Positions 52,901-61,571 of a stretch of 64,000 bases of DNA are shown here, one piece after another. The translations under genes and the position numbers were made by a program. Positions within the stretch are counted from its first letter, which is position 1. Every line of letters begins with the position of its first letter. This DNA is from Bacterioplanoides sp965200585 (GTDB lineage: Bacteria > Pseudomonadota > Gammaproteobacteria > Pseudomonadales > Oceanobacteraceae). The notes under the pieces are model-generated. The model had not been told where the DNA came from and made no database searches. It saw only the letters and a list, made by a program, of their open reading frames with translations. The stretch lies in NCBI RefSeq assembly GCF_965200585.1, contig NZ_OZ241361.1. One strand, written 5' to 3'.

Positions 52901-53561
52901 AGGTAAAACCGGTGTTACCGCAGAAGATAACGGTGTGTCACTGACCTTAACCGCAGCAGATGGCCGTAACGTCTCCATCGCGATTGATGATCGCTCCGGT
53001 TCATCTGATTCAATCGGTGCAATTTTTGGCCTTGATGCAAATGAAGCAGGTATTGGTGAAACAACCTTTGGTACAGGAGATGCCAGTACAAGACTTTCTT
53101 CGGAAGCAAGTACTTATGAGACAACTTATGGCACTGTGAAGCTAACTTCTGCTTCCGAGTTTACGGTTGCTGGTGGTGCTAATGGTAACGGTGAGCTGGA
53201 AGCCGTTGGATTATCAGCAGGTACCTTTGGCGGCGGTGAAGATGGTCAATTCCTGACAGATATTGATATCTCGACCTTCGAAGGTGCAACTGCAGCGATT
53301 ACCGCGATTGATAATGCGATTGGTCAGGTGGCGAGCCAGCGGGCCGACTTAGGTGCGATTCAGAACCGTCTTGAATCTACCGTAAGTAACCTGCAGATCA
53401 CTTCCGAAAACCTGAATGCTGCAAACTCTCGTATTCGGGATGCGGACTTCGCGGCCGAAACCGCCGAATTGCAGCGTACTAACGTACTGCAGCAGGCCGG
53501 TATTTCTGTACTGGCTCAGGCCAATGCTGCGGGTCAGCAGGTACTGTCTCTTCTGGGATAA
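49941..53561 (+). CDS. fliC: Giant flagellin
   Basis: Subunit of the flagellar filament, 1206 residues against a usual 280-500. ATG 49941 gives the canonical start MPQIINTNIASINAQRNLDR, with AAAGGAGA upstream. Residues 1-165 are the D0/D1 region (RLSSGLRINSARDDAAGLAI, ELAVQSANATNSDVDRDAL); D1/D0 resumes at about 1104 (FLTDIDIS) and ends VLSLLG. The ~940-residue middle is Ser/Thr/Gly/Asn-rich, Cys-free, and holds repeated flagellin-hook-IN-type units, e.g. GDLNINGVAIS at 189, GTFTLNGVDIS at 254, GDLLINGVTIG at 865, GLFINGVNIGVV at 948. Many Ser/Thr offer glycosylation sites. Confidence 0.93.
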   Translation: MPQIINTNIASINAQRNLDRSQSDNQQALQRLSSGLRINSARDDAAGLAISTRFTSQINGLSVATRNAGDGIALAQTAEGALGSINDNLQRIRELAVQSANATNSDVDRDALQSEVDQLVAEITRTSEETDFNGRNLLDGSFAATFQIGANAGQTVDISIAELTADRLGSSSQSGLSAQGTDNALGNGDLNINGVAISASRASDDTASTSNNSASAISKVAAINRFSDETGVTAFVNDNVAAGTQQQTVAGGSGTFTLNGVDISFSTSSDAAQTRAGITQAINAVAEQTGIQAVDTDNAATGINLVAEDGRNIDISFDTADLSGGLTAANFAAATGLAGGAVDLDGTNPGTVFGNTYEGGYTLIADGDRNSIEISGGNGTGRGDLANAGLTEGTFDRGVATSVTAAQTSTEGTASTASGSLNGAISRTDSGGSFISLTGATVTSLVTSTATAAQVTASQASLTISDGRASTAVVFTNTSGNTSIAEYAFQADAARGANEVNFFEQGTFDIGGLGAGAAGTGGASFLLGGVNISVVGTSAEARAESVLNAINSSDFSTAVGATGYVNAELNSAGDTVSITVRNETSTSLAASNSATTGSQVTIGGVTLNTGASASILSGELGFESTSASGSAVSVVLSSTSGELLNGVTTQAAESVSGVVNTSTQETNINVNLGGQDVSVAGSPLQAGSSVAQLANAVNSVDGVTAFEEINLTITASTLESGESLRIQAGANSVDISATADSAGNFTLAQLADDVNGATTNANLDVSAVYDADADSISLTIRNFTSDTVTLDSENADGAGVVLSQGGGTFVGEQEQSVSGQLQFFSDDGRDVTVTLSDPQGTGGELFANNSDSATFSGVNGLQDGDLLINGVTIGGADAGADTASATRASDGTRILSSEKGQSAIAVAAAINEVADETGVTATVNATTVTGGDGTNAVPGSFESGDQAGLFINGVNIGVVTLQNEGSGTTVDANRARADALNLINQNAGKTGVTAEDNGVSLTLTAADGRNVSIAIDDRSGSSDSIGAIFGLDANEAGIGETTFGTGDASTRLSSEASTYETTYGTVKLTSASEFTVAGGANGNGELEAVGLSAGTFGGGEDGQFLTDIDISTFEGATAAITAIDNAIGQVASQRADLGAIQNRLESTVSNLQITSENLNAANSRIRDADFAAETAELQRTNVLQQAGISVLAQANAAGQQVLSLLG

Positions 53562-53581
53562 GTTCTTAAGAACTTTCTTGT

Positions 53582-53620
53582 ACGGCTTCAGCAATGCTTT
53601 ACTCAGGGTGCTGAAGTCGT
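53582..53620 (+). other. Hairpin between flagellin and flaG
   Basis: ACGGCTTCAGCA (53582-53593) pairs with TGCTGAAGTCGT (53609-53620) with one wobble, after a perfect 12-bp palindrome GTTCTTAAGAAC at 53562-53573. There is no U tract; it may stabilise the abundant flagellin mRNA or partly terminate it. Confidence 0.55.
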
Positions 53621-53650
53621 AACTCCCGAATAAGAGATACGAGGTGATTT

Positions 53651-54061
53651 ATGAATGATTTAAAAGCCAATATTAACGACCGGGTTCAGCTGCTTTCTGC
53701 AGCCGGACAAAAACCGGTAGCGGCTGTATCCTCGGGTGCTCGTGCGTATCAGGCTGAGCAGGGAAGTGCACTGTCCGGCAAAGGTTTGCCGCAGCAGGGT
53801 GCTCAGGTTGCCACGGTGAATAACGAAACCGTCAGTCGTGAAAAAGTTCAGGAAGCAATTTCTAAACTGAACGACTATGTGCAATCCACTGAACGTACGC
53901 TGGACTTTCAATTGGATGAAGACAGTGGCCGAACTGTGATCAAGGTGTTTGATAAGGAGTCTTCGGAGCTGATTCGTCAGATTCCCGATGAACTGGCTCT
54001 GACACTGGCGCAGAAATTGAATGACGAGGAACCATCGTTATTATTCAGTGCTCAGGTATAA
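53651..54061 (+). CDS. flaG: Flagellar protein FlaG
   Basis: A 136-residue FlaG-family protein. The conserved C-terminal half reads ISKLNDYVQSTERTLDFQLDEDSGRTVIKVFDKESSELIRQIPDELALTLAQKL-like, of which the IRQIPDE block is the signature. The N-terminal half is poorly conserved. FlaG influences filament length in several polar flagellates. A GAGGTG ribosome site precedes ATG. It sits between flagellin and fliD as in Pseudomonas and Vibrio. Confidence 0.92.
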   Translation: MNDLKANINDRVQLLSAAGQKPVAAVSSGARAYQAEQGSALSGKGLPQQGAQVATVNNETVSREKVQEAISKLNDYVQSTERTLDFQLDEDSGRTVIKVFDKESSELIRQIPDELALTLAQKLNDEEPSLLFSAQV

Positions 54062-54108
54062 CGGCTGACTAACTCAGTTGTGACTTAACTGACACTGGCG
54101 CTAATAAT

Positions 54109-54147
54109 AACCCCGGATCGGCCGATAAGGTTGATACCGGGGTTTTT
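54109..54147 (+). terminator. Terminator after flaG
   Basis: AACCCCGG (54109-54116) pairs with CCGGGGTT (54137-54144) around a 20-base loop, then TTTTT. It may limit read-through from flagellin-flaG into fliD. Confidence 0.75.
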
Positions 54148-54206
54148 CGGTTTGGCGGAAATTACGGTTTGGTGGTACGTAACAAGTAAGTCGTTGAGGA
54201 AAGGTT

Positions 54207-57200
54207 ATGGCAGCAATTGAATCGTTAGGTTTAGGCTCTGGCGTTTTAACCAATGATCTGGTTGATCAGATCATTGGCGCTGAGCGTGAAGCCAGTGAGC
54301 TGCGTCTCGATCGTGAAGAAACCATTGTTGATGCCAAAATCACCGCTTATGGCGAAATTCAATCGCTGGCTGATCGGCTAAAATCAGCAGCTGGCTCCTT
54401 AGCGTCTCCGAGTGAAGCCGGTTCAACACTGGCCAGTTCTTCAGATGAATCCATCCTGACCGCTACTGGTTCAGTTCTGGCCGACCCTGGCACTTATAAT
54501 ATCGAAGTTTTAAACACGGCAAAATCGCACTCACTGGTTACCGGTACTTATTCGAGTTTTAACGAAAATATCGGCACAGGTGAGATCCGTATTACCTTTG
54601 GTGAAATTACCTATAACAGTAACGGCGATTTTGTTAGTCAGGAGGTGAACCCACAAAAAGGCGGTGATCCGATTACTATTGATTCTTCGAATCAGACCTT
54701 AAGTGGTATTCGTGACGCAATTAATAATGCTGATATCGGCGCGCGTGCCAGCATTATTAATGATGGTACGGGCTTCCGGCTGGTTGTCAGCTCATCAGAT
54801 ACCGGGGCAGAAAATGCGTTACGTATTGAAACCTTCGATGCCGATGGCAACCTGGCAACCACAGGGCTGTCGGCACTGGCTTACAACGAAAATCAGAATG
54901 GTGCGGGTAACCTGGAAGAAACTGCCCGTGGTGAAGATGCTCAGTTGCAAGTGAACGGCCTGGCCATTACCCGACCATCTAACTCTGTCGAAGAAGTGAT
55001 TGATGGCGTCACCTTGGATTTAAAAAGTGCGGATGTCGGTAAGCAGGTCACGGTTTCAGTTGAACCAGACTCCGAAGGTATTCAGGAAAATATTCAGGCT
55101 TTTGTTGATGCCTATAATGAATTTAAACAATTTTCTGATGAGCTGACATCATTTGACTCTGACACCGAACAAGCTGGCTTGCTGCTGGGGGATTCAACCA
55201 TTCGGGGAATCCAGCAACAGATTCGCTCACTAATCAGCCAACCCATTGCGGGCCTCGTTGGCACGCAGTATCGCTCACTAACGGAGCTTGGGGTAAATAC
55301 CGATCGTAATAACGACTTTTTATTGGAATTTGATACCTCTGTTTTTAATCGTGCCTTACGGAATGAAGCGGCCTCGGTTGTCAGTATTCTGTCTAAAAGC
55401 GGCAGCACCTCCGATAGCCAGATTACTTATGTTAACGATTCGATTAATACCCAGGCTGGCACATACGGTGTTGAAATTACTCAGTTGGCGACTCAGGCTG
55501 AATATCAGGGTGGTCGTGTAAATACTCTCGACTTTTCGCAACCGGTAATTATCGACGAAAATAACGATGGTTTTACCATTAATGTTGATGGTACCAATGA
55601 AGCCGTTACTCTGACCCACGGCAGTTACAGCAGCGGTAATGAATTAGCCAGTCAGATTGCTTTGCAAATTAATAGTGGGCGAAATATTCGTAATAATTTT
55701 TCTGCCGTTACGGTTAACTATAATCAGAGTAATCGATCCTTTGATATTACTTCTAATGAATTTGGCTCCAGTTCCCGGGTTTCGTTTACCAGTGTGGATG
55801 TTAATACCGCCAATACACTAGGGTTTAATGTGTTAGGGCGAGGTGAGTACCAGGGCATTCCGTTAACGACGATTAATTCCGATGCTTTTTTAGGTAATGG
55901 TGCTTCTACTCAGCCTGGCAGTCGTGCTTTAGCACAAAATGAAGGCATTAATTTTGCCGCTAATAATGCCACCTTTTCATTGGATGTTGGCAGTGGAGCC
56001 GTTGCGGTAACGGTTAATCAGAACGCCGCTGGTAATGATTTAAATAACGATGGTGTTATTGGTGATCGCGATGATACGTTACAGGCGATTCAGACAGCGA
56101 TTGATGCCACCAGTTTAAGCGGTGCGGTTGCCGCAACCTTTGACAATAACGGCAATCTGATTTTTCAGACAACCGCGGTTGGCGACACGCAACAAATTGA
56201 AATTACCACCGTTGGCAGCACCATTACCGATTCACAATTAGGGTTGGATGCCACTCAGGGAGTTCAGGCGAATGGTGATGATCCGGGGATTACTTTTTCT
56301 GACCCGGTTGAATTTAATCTGTCTGTTGATGGTGTCACAACGTCTTCCAAAGTTAGTGTTGCGGCTGGAACGTATCTGAATGGTGATGATCTGGCTGGTG
56401 CGATTCAAACAGCCATTAAAAACCAGTTGGATGTTGATCCGGCGTTTTCTTCCGTAACCCGTGGTGCCGAAACAGCAACCGCTACCCGGGATATCGCTAC
56501 CAATATTGATTTTGCGACTGCTAACGCAGGATTTACGGTTAATGTTTCCGGTGTTGAAAAAGAAATTATTGTGAACTCGGATTCCGGTGATAATGTCGCT
56601 GATATTCAGACGGCGCTGGATGCTGCTTTTGGTGCTGATGTAGTGATTGCCAGTCAGGATGGTGATGGCCTGAAACTGACCTCTTTTGTTGCAACTCCTC
56701 CCACAACGCCGCCACATCAGGATTTTATTCAGGTCACCAGTGATGGACGAGGTGCGCAAACTTCGGCTGCTGCGGTGATTAACAGTGGCATAGATTTCAG
56801 CGGTGCAAACAATGCAACCTTTACTCTGGCGGTTGCCGGCATTGATATTAATGTTGATGTGAACGGTGATGGCACAGGGGGGAGTAATGACCAGAATTCA
56901 ACCCTGAATGTGGTACAGCAGGCACTGGATCGGGCGTTGATTTCCTCCGGACAATTTCAGGCCGGTGATGTGGTGGCTAAGCTGGATAGCTCTGACCAGC
57001 TATTTTTTGAAACCGTCTCCAAAGAAGGCACTAAAACCGCCGCTACTTTTGGTTCATCCGCACAAATAGAAGTAAAAAATCTGGGCGGTACTGCCGCTGC
57101 CACGCTTGGTTTAACCGCTGAAACTCAAAGTAATGGCTATGACGCGTTTGGTTTACCGGATAACCGCACTTATGGCTACGACGTGATACCGGATGTGTCG

Positions 57201-58175
57201 TACGAATTTAATCCGGAAACCAATCTCGGCGCGTTTAATATCAATATCGGTGGCAATGCTACCAACGTTTCTTTTTCAGATCTGGATACTCCAGCGATTA
57301 CGGTTTTTGGTTTGTTGGATGCCGACAGCTTTACCCCGAGCGTGGCGACCGGAACCGATGTTGCCGGTCGGATTAATGGTGTGGAAGCACGAGGTCGTGG
57401 GCAGTTTTTAACGGCAGAAAACGGCAATAGAGACGCGACAAATGGTTTTTATATTGCGAATCCTACCGCAGACCTGAGCAGTGGGATCACCATTGATAGC
57501 TCCAACAATAAATTTACGATTAATGTGGATGGCACCGAAGCCGAAATTACCTTGGTTAATGGTGCATATAATTCGGGTGAAACACTGGCGGCTGCGTTGC
57601 AGGAAGCGATTAATGATAATGACGCGTTCCGCTCTGAACGTATCAGTGTCAAAGTTGAGTTTAATGATGATCCGGCATCGTTTGCATTTCAGAAGCTGGG
57701 GATTATTTCCGCTTCGACCGGGGCGGATTCATCGGTAACGCTGGTGGATGTTCCGCCGGGTGCTGCGGCGACCTTTGGTTTTATTCCTGGGCGAGCGGAT
57801 GGAGAGCAGGGCGCTGACCGGGAAGGTGAGATCGATCCTTCCAGCGGTATCCGCTTAAAAGTCACCGGTGGTGCTTTGGGGGCACGCGGTGATGTCACTT
57901 ATATCACCGGTTTTGGTGATCAGTTAAATGATATTTTGATCGGTATTCTGGATGGCTCTAACGGCACTATCAGAACCCGTCAGGATGCACTGGATCAGGA
58001 AAAACTGGGTATTACCCAGGATCGGGAACGTCTGGATGCTCGTTTAGCCGCTCAGGAAGCTCGTTTAAAAAGTCAGTTCTTGTTTAACGATGCGATTATT
58101 CAGGGGCTCAACACCACAGGTGATTTTATTAAACAGCAGTTTGATGCCATTACCGGTGCTAATCAGCGGAACTAG
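54207..58175 (+). CDS. fliD: Giant flagellar hook-associated protein 2 (filament cap)
   Basis: FliD caps the filament and aids flagellin folding into it; the protein is 1322 residues against the usual 450-680. The N-terminus (AAIESLGLGSGVLTNDLVDQIIGAEREAS) and C-terminus (YITGFGDQLNDILIGIL, then a coiled coil ending DFIKQQFDAITGANQRN) are canonical. The enlarged middle contains internal repeats: units at about 442-545 and 1089-1190 share FTINVDGT...LASQI/LAAAL patterns, and three shorter units begin near 580, 766 and 861 (I-N/D-F-A/S-x-A-N). A GAGGAAAGG ribosome site precedes ATG. Confidence 0.93.
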   Translation: MAAIESLGLGSGVLTNDLVDQIIGAEREASELRLDREETIVDAKITAYGEIQSLADRLKSAAGSLASPSEAGSTLASSSDESILTATGSVLADPGTYNIEVLNTAKSHSLVTGTYSSFNENIGTGEIRITFGEITYNSNGDFVSQEVNPQKGGDPITIDSSNQTLSGIRDAINNADIGARASIINDGTGFRLVVSSSDTGAENALRIETFDADGNLATTGLSALAYNENQNGAGNLEETARGEDAQLQVNGLAITRPSNSVEEVIDGVTLDLKSADVGKQVTVSVEPDSEGIQENIQAFVDAYNEFKQFSDELTSFDSDTEQAGLLLGDSTIRGIQQQIRSLISQPIAGLVGTQYRSLTELGVNTDRNNDFLLEFDTSVFNRALRNEAASVVSILSKSGSTSDSQITYVNDSINTQAGTYGVEITQLATQAEYQGGRVNTLDFSQPVIIDENNDGFTINVDGTNEAVTLTHGSYSSGNELASQIALQINSGRNIRNNFSAVTVNYNQSNRSFDITSNEFGSSSRVSFTSVDVNTANTLGFNVLGRGEYQGIPLTTINSDAFLGNGASTQPGSRALAQNEGINFAANNATFSLDVGSGAVAVTVNQNAAGNDLNNDGVIGDRDDTLQAIQTAIDATSLSGAVAATFDNNGNLIFQTTAVGDTQQIEITTVGSTITDSQLGLDATQGVQANGDDPGITFSDPVEFNLSVDGVTTSSKVSVAAGTYLNGDDLAGAIQTAIKNQLDVDPAFSSVTRGAETATATRDIATNIDFATANAGFTVNVSGVEKEIIVNSDSGDNVADIQTALDAAFGADVVIASQDGDGLKLTSFVATPPTTPPHQDFIQVTSDGRGAQTSAAAVINSGIDFSGANNATFTLAVAGIDINVDVNGDGTGGSNDQNSTLNVVQQALDRALISSGQFQAGDVVAKLDSSDQLFFETVSKEGTKTAATFGSSAQIEVKNLGGTAAATLGLTAETQSNGYDAFGLPDNRTYGYDVIPDVSYEFNPETNLGAFNINIGGNATNVSFSDLDTPAITVFGLLDADSFTPSVATGTDVAGRINGVEARGRGQFLTAENGNRDATNGFYIANPTADLSSGITIDSSNNKFTINVDGTEAEITLVNGAYNSGETLAAALQEAINDNDAFRSERISVKVEFNDDPASFAFQKLGIISASTGADSSVTLVDVPPGAAATFGFIPGRADGEQGADREGEIDPSSGIRLKVTGGALGARGDVTYITGFGDQLNDILIGILDGSNGTIRTRQDALDQEKLGITQDRERLDARLAAQEARLKSQFLFNDAIIQGLNTTGDFIKQQFDAITGANQRN

Positions 58176-58226
58176 CGTTAACGGGCCTTAAAACAACAGT
58201 GCAATAAAATAACAATCTATAAAAAC

Positions 58227-58268
58227 AATAATGCCCACTGCTGATAGTTCAGCAGTGGGCATTATTTT
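58227..58268. terminator. Bidirectional terminator between fliD and fbp
   Basis: A perfect 17- to 18-bp stem (about 58227-58244 with 58249-58266) around TAGT, with A-rich and T-rich ends, separates the convergent fliD and fbp genes. Confidence 0.9.
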
Positions 58269-58290
58269 ATTCAAACTTTAAACCCGGTGT

Positions 58291-59259
58291 TTAACTGTGA
58301 TATTTAACTGCGGTTTCTACTTCGCGGGCTGAACCCATTACTACAGAAACACGCTGGTGAATACCTTCAGGTTTAACCGACATAATGTCTTCAAACGCGG
58401 TTGATGCTTTGCCGCCAGCCTGCTCGACCAGCATGCTCATTGGGTTGCCTTCGTACATCAAGCGCAGTTTGCCCGGCTTCTTCGGATCGCGTTTGTCATA
58501 TGGGTACATAAAGATACCGCCACGGGTCAGAATGCGATGAATCTCAGCTACCATCGAGGCAATCCAGCGCATGTTGTAACGCTTGCCCAATGGGCCTTCT
58601 TCACCTTGTAATAAGTCAGCAACGTAGTTCTGCATTTCCGGTAACCAGAAACGCTGGTTCGACATATTGATGGCAAATTCCTGAGTCTCAGCCGGAATCT
58701 GAATGTTTTCACGTTGCAGCAAAAACTCGCCTTCACGCGGGTCCAGTGTAAATGAGAACACCCCCTTACCGACGGTTAATACCAGTAAAGTTGACGGGCC
58801 GTACAGTACATAACCGGCTGCAACCTGCTCTGTGCCTGCCTGCAGATACGCATGTTGCTGAGCGGCGTCGGCCTCCGGTGCAGCTTTTAGAATGGAGAAG
58901 ATAGTACCAACGGTAACGTTAACATCGATATTGGAGGAGCCGTCCAGCGGATCAAATAACACCAGATAGTCACCATTGCTATTGCAGGCAACCGGCTCAT
59001 CTTCTTCTTCGCTGGCGATACCTTTAACGTGAGAGATGCCAGCAAGCGTGTCTTTAATCAGGTCGTTAGAAATAACATCCAGTTTTTTCTGACATTCACC
59101 CTGAACATTTTCCTGTTCGGCACTGCCCAGAATACCTGCCAGTGAGCCCAGGTGCAGCTGATGGGTAATGTCTTTACACGCTACCATCAGGCCGTCGATG
59201 ATGTCAGTGACGGCAGTGTTGTCACAGTGCTGATCCAGGAAGGTACGCAGGCGTTGCAT
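58291..59259 (-). CDS. fbp: Fructose-1,6-bisphosphatase class I
   Basis: Gluconeogenic hydrolysis of fructose-1,6-bisphosphate. A 322-residue protein with the metal-binding FDPLDGSSNIDVNVTVGTIF signature near 106-125, NMSNQRFWLPEMQ, and the substrate-binding RYNMRWIASMVAEIHRIL and GGIFMYP region. Length is normal. It is monocistronic, convergent with fliD and divergent from mpl. Confidence 0.96.
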   Translation of the reverse strand: MQRLRTFLDQHCDNTAVTDIIDGLMVACKDITHQLHLGSLAGILGSAEQENVQGECQKKLDVISNDLIKDTLAGISHVKGIASEEEDEPVACNSNGDYLVLFDPLDGSSNIDVNVTVGTIFSILKAAPEADAAQQHAYLQAGTEQVAAGYVLYGPSTLLVLTVGKGVFSFTLDPREGEFLLQRENIQIPAETQEFAINMSNQRFWLPEMQNYVADLLQGEEGPLGKRYNMRWIASMVAEIHRILTRGGIFMYPYDKRDPKKPGKLRLMYEGNPMSMLVEQAGGKASTAFEDIMSVKPEGIHQRVSVVMGSAREVETAVKYHS

Positions 59260-59480
59260 GAAGGGTGATCCTCTCTCTCAGGCGATTTCAAATTGTCGCG
59301 CAGTCTACCGGAAAATTGCTGGAATTTCAGTTGATCTCTGCTAATGAACGCTTGAAAACCGTAAGAAAAGCACGATTCACCTGCCAAAAGTCATATTTCC
59401 AAGCTTGGGGGCAGACAAATATGTCAGTACACTATGGCTCTTATCTACGACAAGCGTACTAGAACAGGGCTTTTCAGATC

Positions 59481-60938
59481 ATGCGCCTTCATATTCTTGG
59501 CATTTGCGGCACCTTTATGGGGTCTTTGGCTCAGCTGGCAAAAGCACAAGGCCATCAGGTTTCCGGCTCAGATGCCGGGGTTTATCCTCCCATGAGTGAC
59601 CAGTTACAGGCTGCTGGCATTGAGCTAACCGAAGGGTTTGATCCGTCGGGTATCCCTGACGATGTTGAGCTGGTGATTATTGGCAATGCCATGTCACGCG
59701 GTAACCCGTCAGTAGAATACGTGCTGGATCGTGGTATTGCTTATATGTCGGGCCCGCAGTGGTTAGGCCAGTATGTGTTGCAGGGGAAGTGGGTGGCGGC
59801 CGTGTCGGGCACCCATGGCAAAACCACAACGTCGAGCATGTTGGCCTGGATTCTCGAATACGCCAATATGGCGCCAGGTTTTCTGATTGGTGGTGTTCCG
59901 GAGAATTTTGGTGTCTCCGCCCGGTTACCGGGTTCGGAAAACTTGGGGGATTCGCCGTTTTTTGTCATCGAAGCAGACGAATACGATACTGCCTTTTTTG
60001 ATAAGCGTTCTAAATTTGTCCATTACCAACCACGCACTCTGATTGTTAATAATCTCGAATTTGATCACGCTGATATCTTCCCTGATTTAGCCGCGATTGA
60101 ACGTCAGTTCCACCATGTGATTCGCACCGTGCCCGCTTCTGGATTGATTGTTGCCCCCTCAAATGAACCTGCTATTAAACGGGTACTGGAGATGGGCTGT
60201 TGGACCCCTGTACAGACTTTTGAGCAGGAGCTTGGGCAGAAAGGTGAGCAGCATAAAGAGTCTGCTCCCTGTGATTGGCAATGGCGTCTGGATAAAGCGG
60301 ATGCTTCACAGTTTTCTCTGCTGGCAGACGGCATAGAAGCCACCGTTAATTGGTCACTCAGTGGTCTGCATAATGTCTCGAATGCGATTGCGGCCATGAT
60401 TGCCGCACGCCATATGGGTGTTACCCCGGAGATATCGGCCAAAGCACTGGCCGAATTTATTTCCGTGAAGCGTCGTATGGAATTAGTGGGTGAAGTTAAC
60501 GGTATTCAGGTGTTTGATGATTTTGCCCATCATCCTACGGCAATAAAAACCACACTGGCGGGAGCCAAAGCACGGCAGCAGTCTGAGAATTCGGCCGGCC
60601 GGGTTATCGCAGTACTGGAACCACGTTCTAATACCATGAAGCTTGGCGTGCATAAAAATGAGTTGGCTGCTTCGGTACTGGATGCGGATAAAGCTTTCTG
60701 GTTTCAACCAGCCAATATGGATTGGTCATTAGCTGACGTGGCTGAGCAATGTGACGTACCGGCCGTGTGTTTTGATGATTTGACGGAATTGCGTCAGACG
60801 CTTGTGTCACAGGCTCAGCCGGGAGATCGTATTGTGGTGATGTCCAATGGCAGCTTTGGTGGCTTACCACGTGTGTTAGTCAGCGATTTAGCGGAGAGCA
60901 CTTTAACTGAGAACAATGTAACGGAGGGCCGGGGATGA
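59481..60938 (+). CDS. mpl: UDP-N-acetylmuramate:L-alanyl-gamma-D-glutamyl-meso-diaminopimelate ligase
   Basis: Murein tripeptide ligase for cell-wall recycling. A 485-residue Mur-ligase-family enzyme: HILGICGTFMGSLAQLAKAQGHQVSGSD at the start, the ATP-binding VSGTHGKTTTSSMLAW near 110-125, EADEYDTAFFD, NLEFDHADIFPD, and FDDFAHHPTA in the C-terminal domain. All are Mpl rather than MurC signatures. The stop overlaps ubiX by four bases (ATGA). Confidence 0.95.
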   Translation: MRLHILGICGTFMGSLAQLAKAQGHQVSGSDAGVYPPMSDQLQAAGIELTEGFDPSGIPDDVELVIIGNAMSRGNPSVEYVLDRGIAYMSGPQWLGQYVLQGKWVAAVSGTHGKTTTSSMLAWILEYANMAPGFLIGGVPENFGVSARLPGSENLGDSPFFVIEADEYDTAFFDKRSKFVHYQPRTLIVNNLEFDHADIFPDLAAIERQFHHVIRTVPASGLIVAPSNEPAIKRVLEMGCWTPVQTFEQELGQKGEQHKESAPCDWQWRLDKADASQFSLLADGIEATVNWSLSGLHNVSNAIAAMIAARHMGVTPEISAKALAEFISVKRRMELVGEVNGIQVFDDFAHHPTAIKTTLAGAKARQQSENSAGRVIAVLEPRSNTMKLGVHKNELAASVLDADKAFWFQPANMDWSLADVAEQCDVPAVCFDDLTELRQTLVSQAQPGDRIVVMSNGSFGGLPRVLVSDLAESTLTENNVTEGRG

Positions 60939-61567
60939 CAGATGCCGTTCAGGAGCGAATTTGTGTTGCCATTACCGGCGCCTCTGGCTCCTTATATGCG
61001 TTGCGTTTAATTGAAGTGCTGGTGAAAGTCGGAAAACCGGTGGACGTAATTATTTCCAAAGCCGCGCAGTTGGTATTTGCCACCGAAGTGAATTTAGCAA
61101 TTCCGGCCAAGCCACAAGCTCAGTCTGAATTTCTGGCGCAACATTTTGCGGTGGATCGCAACTTAATTCGTGCCTTCGGTCGTGAAGACTGGATGGCGCC
61201 CTGGGCATCCGGTTCTGGCCAACCAGGCCCAGTAGTGGTATGTCCATGCAGCACCGGCACCTTATCCGCCATTGCCACTGGTGCCAGTAATAATCTGATT
61301 GAACGGGCAGCGGATGTAGCGTTAAAAGAACGCCGCCAGCTGATTCTGGTACCACGGGAAACACCGTATTCAGAAATTCATTTACAGAATATGTTAAACC
61401 TGACGCGTATGGGGGCGGTTATTCTGCCTGCGTCACCGGGCTTTTATCATCAACCGGAAACAATAGAGCAATTAATTGATTTTGTTGTTGCCCGCATTTT
61501 AAACCAATTAAATATTTCCCAGCAGTTAATGCCTGCCTGGGGAAAAGATAAGAATGACCAGGAGTAA
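60935..61567 (+). CDS. ubiX: Flavin prenyltransferase UbiX
   Basis: Makes prenylated FMN, cofactor of the UbiD decarboxylase in ubiquinone synthesis. A 210-residue flavoprotein with AITGASGSLYALRLIEVL at the N-terminus, PCSTGTLSAIATGASNNLIERAADVALKERR in the middle and PRETPYSEIHLQNMLNLTRMGAVILPASPGFY near the end. Coupling to mpl is common in gammaproteobacteria. Confidence 0.95.
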   Translation: MTDAVQERICVAITGASGSLYALRLIEVLVKVGKPVDVIISKAAQLVFATEVNLAIPAKPQAQSEFLAQHFAVDRNLIRAFGREDWMAPWASGSGQPGPVVVCPCSTGTLSAIATGASNNLIERAADVALKERRQLILVPRETPYSEIHLQNMLNLTRMGAVILPASPGFYHQPETIEQLIDFVVARILNQLNISQQLMPAWGKDKNDQE

Positions 61568-61571
61568 AGCA

